A stretch of DNA of 42,388 nt, from contig CANRQF010000005.1 in NCBI GenBank assembly GCA_947632715.1, positions 1 to 42,388 on the forward strand. The letters run 5' to 3'. The notes beneath the pieces were generated by a model. That model worked only from the letters and a program-made list of their open reading frames with translations. It was not told the origin of the DNA and made no database searches. The translations under genes and the position numbers were made by a program. How positions within the stretch are numbered: position 1 is the stretch's first letter; each line of letters opens with the position of its first letter. The stretch comes from an uncultured Bacilli bacterium (GTDB lineage Bacteria > Bacillota_I > Bacilli_A > RF39 > UBA660). This document shows, piece after piece, positions 7,242 through 16,811 of this stretch.

Positions 7242-7355
7242 TCCTGGTTAAAAATGGAGAATAACTTCATCAGTATGATGGAGTTTTCTTTTGCTTTATG
7301 ATATACTTTTTAATGAATAGATGAAAGTAGAATACCATTGGTTATTTTCAGTAAA
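7234..7355 (+). repeat. decayed direct copy of antitoxin 3' end, terminator and toxin start (source about 6340-6470)
   Basis: ATAAATGATCCTGGTTAAAAATGGAGAATAACTTCATCAGTATGATGGAGTTTTCTTTTGCTTTATGATATACTTTTT matches 6340-6416 with few changes; the following toxin start is degraded. Confidence 0.85.
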
Positions 7356-7444
7356 TAATAAATAATATTTATATAAAATGCCAAAATAAAACATGTTATA
7401 ATGAATATATGGTTAGAGATTAATTTTAATGAAAGGAATTATAT

Positions 7445-7783
7445 ATGGAATTAGCTAAATTTACGATGATAGATGAAGATTTTATTTGTGAGGTATGTGG
7501 CAAAAATGTTAGTAAATTAGGATATACAGCAAGAGACCATTGCCCATATTGTTTATGTTCTAAACATGTCGATATTAATCCTGGTGATAGAGCTTGTGAT
7601 TGTCAAGGAATTTTAAAGCCAATTGCGATTGAGAAAGCGAAAAAGGATAACTTTAAAATAGTTTATGTTTGTAAGAAATGTGGTATGGTTAAAAGAAATG
7701 TTATGGCAAGTGATGATAATTATGATAAGATATTAGAAATAATGGCTAATCCTGTAAAAATTCCTACAAATAATGATAATTAA
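7445..7783 (+). CDS. RNHCP domain-containing protein
   Basis: CEVCGKNVSKLGYTARDHCPYCLCSKHVDINPGDRACDCQGILKPI; second CKKC motif. Confidence 0.85.
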   Translation: MELAKFTMIDEDFICEVCGKNVSKLGYTARDHCPYCLCSKHVDINPGDRACDCQGILKPIAIEKAKKDNFKIVYVCKKCGMVKRNVMASDDNYDKILEIMANPVKIPTNNDN

Positions 7784-7853
7784 GAGTAGTTGGTATAAAC
7801 AAAAAGGAAGTGGGGAAAATATTTATTATATATTAAAGTGAAGGAGGTAATTT

Positions 7854-8039
7854 ATGCAAAAAGAAATAAATAACTTCTTAAATGAAATAACTGACAACTT
7901 TAGTGAATTATTTGTTGAAGCCTTTTTAATACGTTACGAATCTTTATTTAATGATAAATATTTAAAAGCAAATGTTTCTAAAGTTATAAATATGCTTAAC
8001 AATAAAATAATTGATAAGTTTTCAAATATGGGATTATAA
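7854..8039 (+). CDS. hypothetical small protein
   Basis: 61 aa with GAAGGAGG SD. Confidence 0.6.
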   Translation: MQKEINNFLNEITDNFSELFVEAFLIRYESLFNDKYLKANVSKVINMLNNKIIDKFSNMGL

Positions 8040-8097
8040 TTCATTTCTTTATTTTTAACTAAAATTATGATAATATAATTTTAAGTTGAGGTGTAAT

Positions 8098-8403
8098 ATG
8101 AAATTGAATGATGAGTATAATCGTCTTTTAGTAATTCTTGTAGCATTGTCAATTATGGTATCAGCCCTTATTATGGTTAATAAAAACGATAGTAAGAAAG
8201 AAACAAACTATGAAATACCAGAAGATATACTTGATAGTTATTATTATCCAAGTAGACTTAGCATTATTATGCAAAAATATTTAACTGATGAAGAAATAAC
8301 ATATATAAAAGATTATAAAGTTGTTCCAGAAGAAACTCTTATAAAAATAAAAGAATGTATTAATAAAGAAAATAATAATATTAAGTTAGTACGAAAACCA
8401 TAG
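8098..8403 (+). CDS. hypothetical small single-TM protein
   Basis: GAGGTG SD before ATG at 8098; TM LLVILVALSIMVSALIMV. Confidence 0.65.
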   Translation: MKLNDEYNRLLVILVALSIMVSALIMVNKNDSKKETNYEIPEDILDSYYYPSRLSIIMQKYLTDEEITYIKDYKVVPEETLIKIKECINKENNNIKLVRKP

Positions 8404-8412
8404 TAAAACAAC

Positions 8413-8441
8413 TTGTTTTTAGTTATTAGTTTTGAGATAAT
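8413..8441 (+). promoter_or_regulatory. putative leaderless promoter for holA
   Basis: TTGTTT (8413-8418), 17-nt spacer, TGA-GATAAT (8436-8441); predicted TSS coincides with the ATG at 8448. Confidence 0.5.
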
Positions 8442-8447
8442 ATTGAT

Positions 8448-9401
8448 ATGAAGACATATTTAATAGTTAGTGAAACAAATTATTATATTAATGAAAAATT
8501 AAAAGAATTACAAGGTAATATAGATAATGTAATTACTTTTAATTTAGAAGAAAATAAACTAGATGAAGTATTAGAAGAAGCTAGTTATTTTTCTATGTTT
8601 TCAGAAGAAAAATGTTTAATTGTTAAAAATGCTAACTTCTTTGGTAGTACTCTTAAAGGAGAAACTAATAAAAGTAAAGAAGATAGTGAAAAATTAATAA
8701 AATATATGGATAATCCTAATCCCCATGTTAAACTAATATTTATATATAAAGGTAAAGTAGATACTAAAAAGAAAATATATAATATTTTAAATGATAATCA
8801 TAATGTTTATGCAAATAATAAATTAACTAAAACTGATATGAAAAATGAACTTAGTAAAATTGTTAGTGAGATGGGTTATAAAATAGATGATAAATCATTA
8901 TGGTATATTATTAATAATTCATTAAATAATTTTGATATAGCGATTAATGAATTAAAAAAAATAATGATGTATTATAATAAAAAATGTTTAATAGAATATA
9001 ATGATGTTATAAACTTAACTAGTAAAACTAGTGAAGAAAATGATTTTAAATTAGTTGACAGTATTATAAGAAGAGATTTAGAAAGTTCCCTAAAAGATTT
9101 AAATGAAACAAAGATATTTAAAGTTGAACCAAGTAATATTATTAGACTCATATATCGAGAATTTAAATTAATGCTTGCGACACTTCTTTATGAAGAAAAG
9201 AAATGTTCAGATAGTGAGATAGCTAGTAATTTAAAACTTGCACCATGGCAATTAGATAAAGTTCATAATAATTTAAGATTATATAAAAAATGGGAAATAG
9301 AAGATGAAATTAGATATATTAGTAAAATAGATTATTTATATAAAAGTGGTTTAATAAATAGAGATGTTGTATTAATAAATTATATTTTTCATATATGTTA
9401 G
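8448..9401 (+). CDS. holA: DNA polymerase III subunit delta
   Basis: MKTYLIVSETNYYINEKLKEL...SYFSMFSEEKCLIVKNANFF and typical HolA length and C-terminus. Confidence 0.85.
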   Translation: MKTYLIVSETNYYINEKLKELQGNIDNVITFNLEENKLDEVLEEASYFSMFSEEKCLIVKNANFFGSTLKGETNKSKEDSEKLIKYMDNPNPHVKLIFIYKGKVDTKKKIYNILNDNHNVYANNKLTKTDMKNELSKIVSEMGYKIDDKSLWYIINNSLNNFDIAINELKKIMMYYNKKCLIEYNDVINLTSKTSEENDFKLVDSIIRRDLESSLKDLNETKIFKVEPSNIIRLIYREFKLMLATLLYEEKKCSDSEIASNLKLAPWQLDKVHNNLRLYKKWEIEDEIRYISKIDYLYKSGLINRDVVLINYIFHIC

Positions 9402-9462
9402 AATTGACAAAAAAATAATTTTTGCTAATATATTAAAAGCCAATTGGAAAGAGGGTTATATT

Positions 9463-10206
9463 ATGATTAATGAAAGTGTTGTTAAAATACAAAAATTAGT
9501 TGATAAAACTAATAATTTAAGTAATGATATAGATAGTGAAGATTATATAACAATTAGAGATGCAATTAGAAAGATGAGTATAGTAAATGATCTATATAAA
9601 GAAAAAAGGGAAATAGATAAAGATAAATTAAGTAATAAAGAAAGAAGAAGATTAAAATTTATCAAAAAATTTTCCAAGATTAAAAAAAATTATTCAATAT
9701 TTATCAAAATATCAACAATACCTTTATTAGTATTATCAATAATTTTAACTGTTGTAAATCCTATGCTATTTCCAACAATCATTTTTAGTTTGTCTTATCC
9801 ATTTATTAGTAAATTAGTATATAATAATATGCTAAAAAAAGCTAAAGAAGGAGAAGAAGTTAAAAATAAAATGCTTAAATATACAGCATTAGATATGAAT
9901 ATGAATACTAATTTAATGCACATCCTTGAAATATTAAATCAAAAAGTATATGTTTATGTTGAGAAAGAAAATATTAAAACAGATAGTAAAAATATTATGT
10001 TTGATTATTTATGCTCTAAGAGTGAAACAGCAATTAAAGATTATCTTAATAAAGATGTAAAAAGTGTTGAATTTAATGATTACTTATTTAAAGAAGTAAC
10101 TAAAAGTATTTTACAAGAAAAATTAAATAGTGGGGTTGAAGATGTCGATAAATTGTTACAAAGTTATAAATATTTTACGGAAAGTAGAAAAAGAATTAGG
10201 AAGTGA
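9463..10206 (+). CDS. hypothetical membrane protein (two central TM segments)
   Basis: 247 aa; hydrophobic ISTIPLLVLSIILTVVNPMLFPTIIFSLSYPFI. Confidence 0.65.
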   Translation: MINESVVKIQKLVDKTNNLSNDIDSEDYITIRDAIRKMSIVNDLYKEKREIDKDKLSNKERRRLKFIKKFSKIKKNYSIFIKISTIPLLVLSIILTVVNPMLFPTIIFSLSYPFISKLVYNNMLKKAKEGEEVKNKMLKYTALDMNMNTNLMHILEILNQKVYVYVEKENIKTDSKNIMFDYLCSKSETAIKDYLNKDVKSVEFNDYLFKEVTKSILQEKLNSGVEDVDKLLQSYKYFTESRKRIRK

Positions 10207-10211
10207 ATGAA

Positions 10212-11306
10212 ATGGCAAAAACTGTAGTAATTGGTATGTCAGGTGGTGTTGATTCAGCAGTTGCAGCTTATTTATTAAAAAAAGAAGGTTATAATGTTAT
10301 TGGTTTATTTATGCGTAATTGGGATAGTACCATAAATGGTGAAGATTTTCAAAATGATGATATTATTTGTCCTCAAGAAAGAGATTATAATGACGCTAAA
10401 AAAGTATGTGAACATTTAGGAATTCCTTTACATAGAGTAGATTTTATTAAAGAATATTGGGATAATGTTTTTAAATATTTTTTAGATGAACTAGAAAAAG
10501 GAAGAACCCCAAATCCGGATTTATTATGTAATAAATATATTAAATTTGATTTATTTAAAAAAGAAGCGAAAAAATTAGGAGCAGACTATGTAGCAACGGG
10601 GCATTATGCAAGAATTGAAAAAGGTAGATTACTAAGAGCTAAAGACTTAAATAAAGATCAAACTTATTTTTTAGCCGATGTAGCTTATGGTGAATTTAAA
10701 GATGTATTATTTCCTATAGGTAATTTAACTAAACCAGAAGTAAGAGAAATAGCAAAGAGAGAGAATATTCCTGTTTTTGATAAAAAAGATTCAACTGGTA
10801 TTTGTTTTATTGGTGAAAGAAATTTTCAAAAGTTTATTCATAATTTCTTAAAAGAGAATAAAGGACCAATTATTGATGTTAAAACTAAAGAGGTAATTGG
10901 TGAACATAATGGTTTAATGAATTATACAATTGGTCAAAGAAAAAATGTGGGATTATCCGGACATACAGATAGACATTTTGTCTGTGGTAAAGATGTTAAA
11001 AATAATATTTTGTATGTTACCATTGGTGATGAAGAATATTTATATAGTGATGCTTGTCTTATTAGTAATGTTAATTTTATAAGTAGTACTCATCCTACAT
11101 TTTGTACAGCTAAATTCCGTTATCGGGGCGAAGATATACCCGTTACTTTAGAATACTTAGAAGATAATAAAATTATGGTTAAGTATGATAGGGCTAAATC
11201 AGTAACTCCAGGTCAAGCTTGTGTTCTATATTTAGGAGAAGAATGTCTTGGCTGTGGCTTTATTGATGAAGTATATAAAAATAATGAAAAATTATGGTAC
11301 TTATAA
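10212..11306 (+). CDS. mnmA: tRNA 2-thiouridine(34) synthase MnmA
   Basis: MAKTVVIGMSGGVDSAVAAYLLKKEGYNVIGLFMRNWD; TPNPDLLCNKYIKFDLF; GQRKNVGLSG. Confidence 0.96.
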   Translation: MAKTVVIGMSGGVDSAVAAYLLKKEGYNVIGLFMRNWDSTINGEDFQNDDIICPQERDYNDAKKVCEHLGIPLHRVDFIKEYWDNVFKYFLDELEKGRTPNPDLLCNKYIKFDLFKKEAKKLGADYVATGHYARIEKGRLLRAKDLNKDQTYFLADVAYGEFKDVLFPIGNLTKPEVREIAKRENIPVFDKKDSTGICFIGERNFQKFIHNFLKENKGPIIDVKTKEVIGEHNGLMNYTIGQRKNVGLSGHTDRHFVCGKDVKNNILYVTIGDEEYLYSDACLISNVNFISSTHPTFCTAKFRYRGEDIPVTLEYLEDNKIMVKYDRAKSVTPGQACVLYLGEECLGCGFIDEVYKNNEKLWYL

Positions 11307-12602
11307 TTTTTTAAAAAATTGATTGGTATAATATATATTTAAAGAAACTACTACTAAAATATTAACTATTTCAGATATAACTAAAGAATACATACCTGTA
11401 TGAAGAAGGCCACTTATAATCAAAACAACATTTTTAACGATAACACCAAGGATTGTAATTCGCATTGTTATTTTTGCTTTGTTAACCCCTTGCATAAAAC
11501 TCATTAAGATATTTTCAATATAAAATAAAGGAAATATAGGGGCTAGTATTAAAATATAATTTAAACCCATTTTCGTTTGATATAAAACATTTAATATATA
11601 TTTACCAAAGAAAATTAATAAAATAGAATAAGGAATACCGATTAAAAAAGCAAATTTTATCGCTTCTTTTAATCGTTTTTTTATTAAATAATAATTATGT
11701 TGTAAATAGTATTTACTCACCTCAGGAATAAGAGATGAAGATATGGCTGTAATAAAAAAAGATGGAACTGTTAATATCGTAATAGTATAAGCATTATATG
11801 CTCCATATTCACTAATAATATAATTGTTAGAAAAACCTGTCATAAAAAGAATATTTTGAATAATAATGGGTTCAAAAAAATAACCTATATTACCGATGAT
11901 TCTGGATGATACAGTAGGTATAGAAATATCTAAAATATTTTTAAGCGTATATCTATCTGGTTTAAAACTACTTTTATTTACTTTAATATGTTTTGGTAAG
12001 AATAATAAATTAATAAAAATGGATACAACTTCTTCGATAAATGAAAATAAGAAAAGAGAAGCTGCAGCTAAAATTTCGCTTTTTTTAATAATTGATGGAA
12101 CAAATATAAAAATTAAAATTCCTCTTATTAATTGTTCAAATATATTGGAGATAACATTGGGAACCATATTCTGTTTACCATAATAATAACCTTTTATAAT
12201 ACTAGATATAGATACTATAGGGAAAGTAAAACTCATTGCAATAATTAAAAGATAACATCTTGGTTCATGTAAAAGTGTATTAGCAATAAACCTAGCTGAA
12301 AATAACATGAATAAGACAACAAAAAAATTAATAGTCATTATCAGAATTGTACCTGTACTAACTATTTTTAAATTGTTGTGTTTGTTTTCGGCAACTAGTT
12401 TTGAGATTGAAGTAGGAAGAGCTAATGTGGCAATAGTTATTAATAAAGAGTAAGTAGGCATGACTAAAGAATATAAACCGATAACTTCTTCACCAACTAT
12501 TCTTGTATAAATAATTCTAATAATAAAACCTAGTATTTTAGTAATAATACCACCAAGGATCAAAATTAAAGTTGATTTAAAAAATATGTTTCTATTTTTC
12601 AT
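11301..12602 (-). CDS. SpoVB/MurJ-like polysaccharide/lipid flippase (MOP superfamily)
   Basis: Many TM helices; STLILILGGIITKILGFIIRIIYTRIVGEEVIGLYSLVMPTYSLL. Confidence 0.88.
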   Translation of the reverse strand: MKNRNIFFKSTLILILGGIITKILGFIIRIIYTRIVGEEVIGLYSLVMPTYSLLITIATLALPTSISKLVAENKHNNLKIVSTGTILIMTINFFVVLFMLFSARFIANTLLHEPRCYLLIIAMSFTFPIVSISSIIKGYYYGKQNMVPNVISNIFEQLIRGILIFIFVPSIIKKSEILAAASLFLFSFIEEVVSIFINLLFLPKHIKVNKSSFKPDRYTLKNILDISIPTVSSRIIGNIGYFFEPIIIQNILFMTGFSNNYIISEYGAYNAYTITILTVPSFFITAISSSLIPEVSKYYLQHNYYLIKKRLKEAIKFAFLIGIPYSILLIFFGKYILNVLYQTKMGLNYILILAPIFPLFYIENILMSFMQGVNKAKITMRITILGVIVKNVVLIISGLLHTGMYSLVISEIVNILVVVSLNIYYTNQFFKKL

Positions 12603-12665
12603 AAAACTCCTTTAAATACTAAATAAAATATTATATAATAATACTATGAAAGGACTTTTGAATTT

Positions 12666-12911
12666 ATGGCTATGACGGAAGAAAAATTTATGGATGTTAA
12701 TGAATTATATAAAAGAATATCACCAGCTTTAAATACAAAAGTATCGGAATTAAAAAGAATAAAAATAAATGTTTCAAAAAGAAATATTTGGGAATATTGT
12801 TTAAAAAATATTTGGTCTTTTAAAAAAGATTTGAGAATATATGAAATGGTTGATGATATATTAAATATTTCGGTAGAAGCATTAGTTTCATTTTTAAAAA
12901 ATAATAATTAA
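12666..12911 (+). CDS. post-transcriptional regulator, ComN-like
   Basis: 81 aa; ...IWEYCLKNIWSFKKDLRIYEMVDDILNISVEALVSFLKNNN; sits between a spoVB-like gene and rel. Confidence 0.6.
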   Translation: MAMTEEKFMDVNELYKRISPALNTKVSELKRIKINVSKRNIWEYCLKNIWSFKKDLRIYEMVDDILNISVEALVSFLKNNN

Positions 12912-12923
12912 ATAGGTGATTCG

Positions 12924-15050
12924 ATGAAAGATGAAAAAATAACTTTTGAGATGATTTATGATAGAATTAAAGATATTCATAAAGATTCATTAGATAAAAT
13001 TGAAGAAGCATATAATTTTGCTTTAGAAGAACATAAAGGATTAAAAAGATTAAGTGGGGATGATTATATCACTCATCCTTTACATGTTACCAATATTCTA
13101 ATTGATTTAAATGTTGATTCGACAACCATAATTGCAGCATTATTACATGAAGTTTTAAATAATGGTAAAACTGCAACTAAAGAGATATTAGAAGAAAAAT
13201 TTGGTAGTGAAGTTGCTATTATTGTTGATAGTCTTTCCAAAATAAATAAATTAGAGTTAATGGATGAAACAGAAAATTCAGCAATCTATTTAAGAAAAGT
13301 TTTAGTAGGTTTAGCTGAAGATCCAAGAGTACTTTATATTAAACTTGCTGATAGATTACATAATATGCGTACTAATTGGGCTATAAGAGAAGAAAAACAA
13401 AAAGATAAAGCTCGTGAAACAATGACCGTTTTAGTACCAATTGCTCACCGTTTAGGTATTAATTCTATCAAAAGTGAGTTAGAAAATATTTGTCTTAAAA
13501 TATTAAAACCTGATGTTTATAATGATATATTAGAAAGACTTAATAAAACAACTGCTGAACTTAACGATAACTTAGAAGAAATGAAACATGATTTATCGCA
13601 TCTTTTAAGTGAAAATGATATTGAACATCAAATAAAAGGAAGAGTAAAAAGCGTTTATAGTATTTATAATAAACTATCTAATGGTAAAACATGGGATCAA
13701 ATATATGATATTTTAGCACTACGTATTTTTGTTGAAAAAGAAGCAGAATGTTATACAGTTATTGGTTTAATTCATTCTAAATATCGTCCTGTTCCCAAAA
13801 GATTTAAAGATTATATAGCAAATCCGAAAGAAAATATGTATCAAAGTTTACATACAACTGTCTTTGGTAATGATGGCGAAGTATATGAAGTTCAAGTTCG
13901 TACTTATGAAATGGATGAAATTGCTGAAAAAGGTATTGCATCTCATTGGTCATATAAAGAAAAAGGTACGAAAAAAGTTCAAGCTATTATGGAACAAAAG
14001 CTGGAAATGTTTAGAAATATTATTGAAAGTAATAGTGAAGAAGAAGATAATTCTTTTGAAAGTGCAATGCACAATAATTTACTTGCTGAATTAATATATG
14101 TCTTTACGCCAAAAGGAGATGTTATTGAACTTCCTAAAGGATCTACACCAGTTGATTTTGCTTATCGTATTCATAGTGGTGTTGGTGATACAACTGTTGG
14201 GGCTATTGTTAATGATAACATTGTTCCATTATCTTATACTTTAGAAAATAATGATATTGTTAAGATAATTACTAATAATAATGCTACTCCAAATACAGAT
14301 TGGTTAAATTTTGTTAAAACCGAACAAGCTAAATCAAAAATAAAATCATATTTTAGTAAAAAAGAAAGAGAAAACTTAATATTAAAGGGTAAAAATATTT
14401 TAGAAAAAGAACTAAGAAAGAGAAAATTATCTTTAAGTGAAGTATTAACTCCAGAAAATACAGATAAAGTGTTAAAAGATTTAAAATTAGATAATATAGA
14501 TGAATTATATTTATCTATTGGTTCTTTAAGATATACTGCAGGTTATATTATTAATTTAACAAAAGATGATAAACATAATGTTGATGATATTTTAATTGAA
14601 AAGATTAAACCACATCGTGATAATAATATTAAAGATGATGTTATTATTGATGGTAATACCAATATTATGTACTCACTAGCTAAATGTTGTAATCCGGTTA
14701 AAGGGGACGAAATAATTGGTTTTATTACTAAAGGTGATGGTGTCACAATCCATAAGAGTAATTGCCCTAATATAAGTCAAAACAAAGAAAGATTAATTAA
14801 TGTTGAATGGAATATGAACACTACTAATACATATGAAACAACATTCTCTTTACTTGTTAATAATAAAAATTTCTTAATGGATTTAATCACTACTTCAACT
14901 AAAGAAAAAATAATAATTACGGAAATTAAAAATAAAGATAGTGTTCATGGCACAATATGTACCTTAACTATTAAAGTTAAAGATAAAGATGAATTAGAAC
15001 ACTTTAAAAATCAATTACTTAAATTTAAAAATGTAAGGATAATGGAATAA
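12924..15050 (+). CDS. rel: bifunctional (p)ppGpp synthetase/hydrolase Rel
   Basis: HD domain, synthetase YIANPKENMYQSLHTTVFG, TGS domain VFTPKGDVIELPKGSTPVDFAYRIH, ACT domain. Confidence 0.95.
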   Translation: MKDEKITFEMIYDRIKDIHKDSLDKIEEAYNFALEEHKGLKRLSGDDYITHPLHVTNILIDLNVDSTTIIAALLHEVLNNGKTATKEILEEKFGSEVAIIVDSLSKINKLELMDETENSAIYLRKVLVGLAEDPRVLYIKLADRLHNMRTNWAIREEKQKDKARETMTVLVPIAHRLGINSIKSELENICLKILKPDVYNDILERLNKTTAELNDNLEEMKHDLSHLLSENDIEHQIKGRVKSVYSIYNKLSNGKTWDQIYDILALRIFVEKEAECYTVIGLIHSKYRPVPKRFKDYIANPKENMYQSLHTTVFGNDGEVYEVQVRTYEMDEIAEKGIASHWSYKEKGTKKVQAIMEQKLEMFRNIIESNSEEEDNSFESAMHNNLLAELIYVFTPKGDVIELPKGSTPVDFAYRIHSGVGDTTVGAIVNDNIVPLSYTLENNDIVKIITNNNATPNTDWLNFVKTEQAKSKIKSYFSKKERENLILKGKNILEKELRKRKLSLSEVLTPENTDKVLKDLKLDNIDELYLSIGSLRYTAGYIINLTKDDKHNVDDILIEKIKPHRDNNIKDDVIIDGNTNIMYSLAKCCNPVKGDEIIGFITKGDGVTIHKSNCPNISQNKERLINVEWNMNTTNTYETTFSLLVNNKNFLMDLITTSTKEKIIITEIKNKDSVHGTICTLTIKVKDKDELEHFKNQLLKFKNVRIME

Positions 15051-15499
15051 TGCGAGTAGTAGTTCAAAAAGTAAAAAAAGCAAGTGTTACTATAAATAAT
15101 GAAGTATATAATAAAATAGATGAAGGTTTAGTAGTATTTTCTTGTTTTACTATGGAAGATACAATTGAAGATATTGATTATATTGTTAGAAAAATAACTA
15201 ATTTAAGAATATTTGATGATGAAAATCATGTTATGAATAAAAGTGTTATTGATGTTAAAGGTAGTATTTTATCTATTAGTCAATTTACTTTATATGCTAT
15301 AACTTGTAATGGTAATCGTCCTAGTTATACAAGAGCATTAAATGGAGAAGATGCTACTAAGTTATATGATATATTTAATGAAAAATTAAATAATATTGTT
15401 AACACTTATCCTGGCATTTTTGGTAGTGATATGTTAGTAAGTATTGAAAATAATGGACCAACAACGATAATTATTGATAGTAAGAATAAGAATTTATAA
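15050..15499 (+). CDS. dtd: D-aminoacyl-tRNA deacylase
   Basis: MRVVVQKVKKASVTIN; LSISQFTLYA; NRPSYTRA; NNGPTTIIIDS. Confidence 0.94.
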   Translation: MRVVVQKVKKASVTINNEVYNKIDEGLVVFSCFTMEDTIEDIDYIVRKITNLRIFDDENHVMNKSVIDVKGSILSISQFTLYAITCNGNRPSYTRALNGEDATKLYDIFNEKLNNIVNTYPGIFGSDMLVSIENNGPTTIIIDSKNKNL

Positions 15500-15519
15500 A
15501 GGCTAATATAGCCTTTTTA
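15497..15519 (+). terminator. terminator after dtd
   Basis: AAAGGCTA-ATA-TAGCCTTTTT. Confidence 0.7.
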
Positions 15520-15602
15520 AATTCGGTAAACTATCTAAAAAACTTGCATTTTTAGAAGAAAAAGTATATTATATATAGTACTTTAAAAAGGAGTTAAATG
15601 CA

Positions 15603-16811
15603 ATGAGTGATAGGGATTTAGAAAAGATATTTACTGAATATATTCAAACGGGTTATATTAATATTAGTAAATTGTATGCAATGGGTTTTACTAAACATAA
15701 TATTGATGTGTTATTTAAAAAAGGAATTTTATTATATGTAAATGATACACTTGCTATTAATAGTAGAGTTTTACTAACTTATTGCAAAGATAATTTATTA
15801 GATAAAAATAATATTGATAATAGAATTAAATGTTATAAAGCAATACTCAAAACAGATACATTTAATAAGATTGCTCTTTTTCAATTATTTATTGAATATG
15901 TTGAATTAAAAGATTATGATAATGCTTATGAATATTTAGATAAACTTTATAGTGTTACCGAAGAACCATATTTAAATGATTGTAATTATTATTTATATTT
16001 AATGAGTAGAATTAAAAGAGTACCCAAAAAATATCAAACACTAAGAAATTATGTATGGGATATGGATGTAACTGATACAATGTATGGTGAATCTGTACCA
16101 TATAGTAAAAGCTATGTAACTGCAATTAATAAAATTAGAGATTTATCATTTCGCGATAACTATACTTATGCTTTTTCTCAATATAATAATTTAACTAAAG
16201 ATTCTTTTTTGTTTGGCAGAGATTATATTTCAAAAATATTGTTATATAAAGTTATAGATGTAAAAAAAGAAGAAACTAAATGTATTAATGAATTAATATG
16301 GAAAAACGAAATAAATGAAGCATTAGGATATTTACAAGAAATTGAACGTAAACATCCTCTATCTAATAAAGATTTGAGTTTAAAAAAATTAATATTATAT
16401 ATATATGATATGATATTAAATAATAAAATACCTAAAATTAGAACAAGAGAATACAATGGTAAAAATGTATTTACGGCCATAAATGCTGGTGATTTGGAAA
16501 AAGCATATTACATGAATTCTGAATATATAGCTAAAACTAATACTAAAGAAGATATACATCAATATTTATTAAATGTAATTAGATATATGCAAGAAGAATT
16601 ACAAAGAGATTATACGATTAATTATGAAGATGAATGGTTAGAGCCAATAATTAAAAATGCTATATTATATAAATTACAATTATTAGATTTAGACATAGAT
16701 AAAATAAAAATACCAAGTATTAAAAATTATGAAGAATTAAATAATTTTATTAATTTAGCTATGAATGATGAAATAAATTATTCAAGGAAGTTGATTAGAA
16801 ATGAAAATTAA
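15603..16811 (+). CDS. hypothetical protein (repeat/helical)
   Basis: 402-aa ORF with AAGGAG SD; TPR-like character (FQLFIEYVELKDYDNAYEYLDKLY). Confidence 0.75.
   Translation: MSDRDLEKIFTEYIQTGYINISKLYAMGFTKHNIDVLFKKGILLYVNDTLAINSRVLLTYCKDNLLDKNNIDNRIKCYKAILKTDTFNKIALFQLFIEYVELKDYDNAYEYLDKLYSVTEEPYLNDCNYYLYLMSRIKRVPKKYQTLRNYVWDMDVTDTMYGESVPYSKSYVTAINKIRDLSFRDNYTYAFSQYNNLTKDSFLFGRDYISKILLYKVIDVKKEETKCINELIWKNEINEALGYLQEIERKHPLSNKDLSLKKLILYIYDMILNNKIPKIRTREYNGKNVFTAINAGDLEKAYYMNSEYIAKTNTKEDIHQYLLNVIRYMQEELQRDYTINYEDEWLEPIIKNAILYKLQLLDLDIDKIKIPSIKNYEELNNFINLAMNDEINYSRKLIRNEN

Noticed and set aside
11896-12183. Plus-strand 95-aa ORF inside the flippase gene
   Set aside because: Antisense to a clear multi-TM transporter; no independent signal.
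13864-14094. 76-aa frame-shifted ORF inside rel
   Set aside because: Lysine-rich out-of-frame translation of the conserved rel gene.
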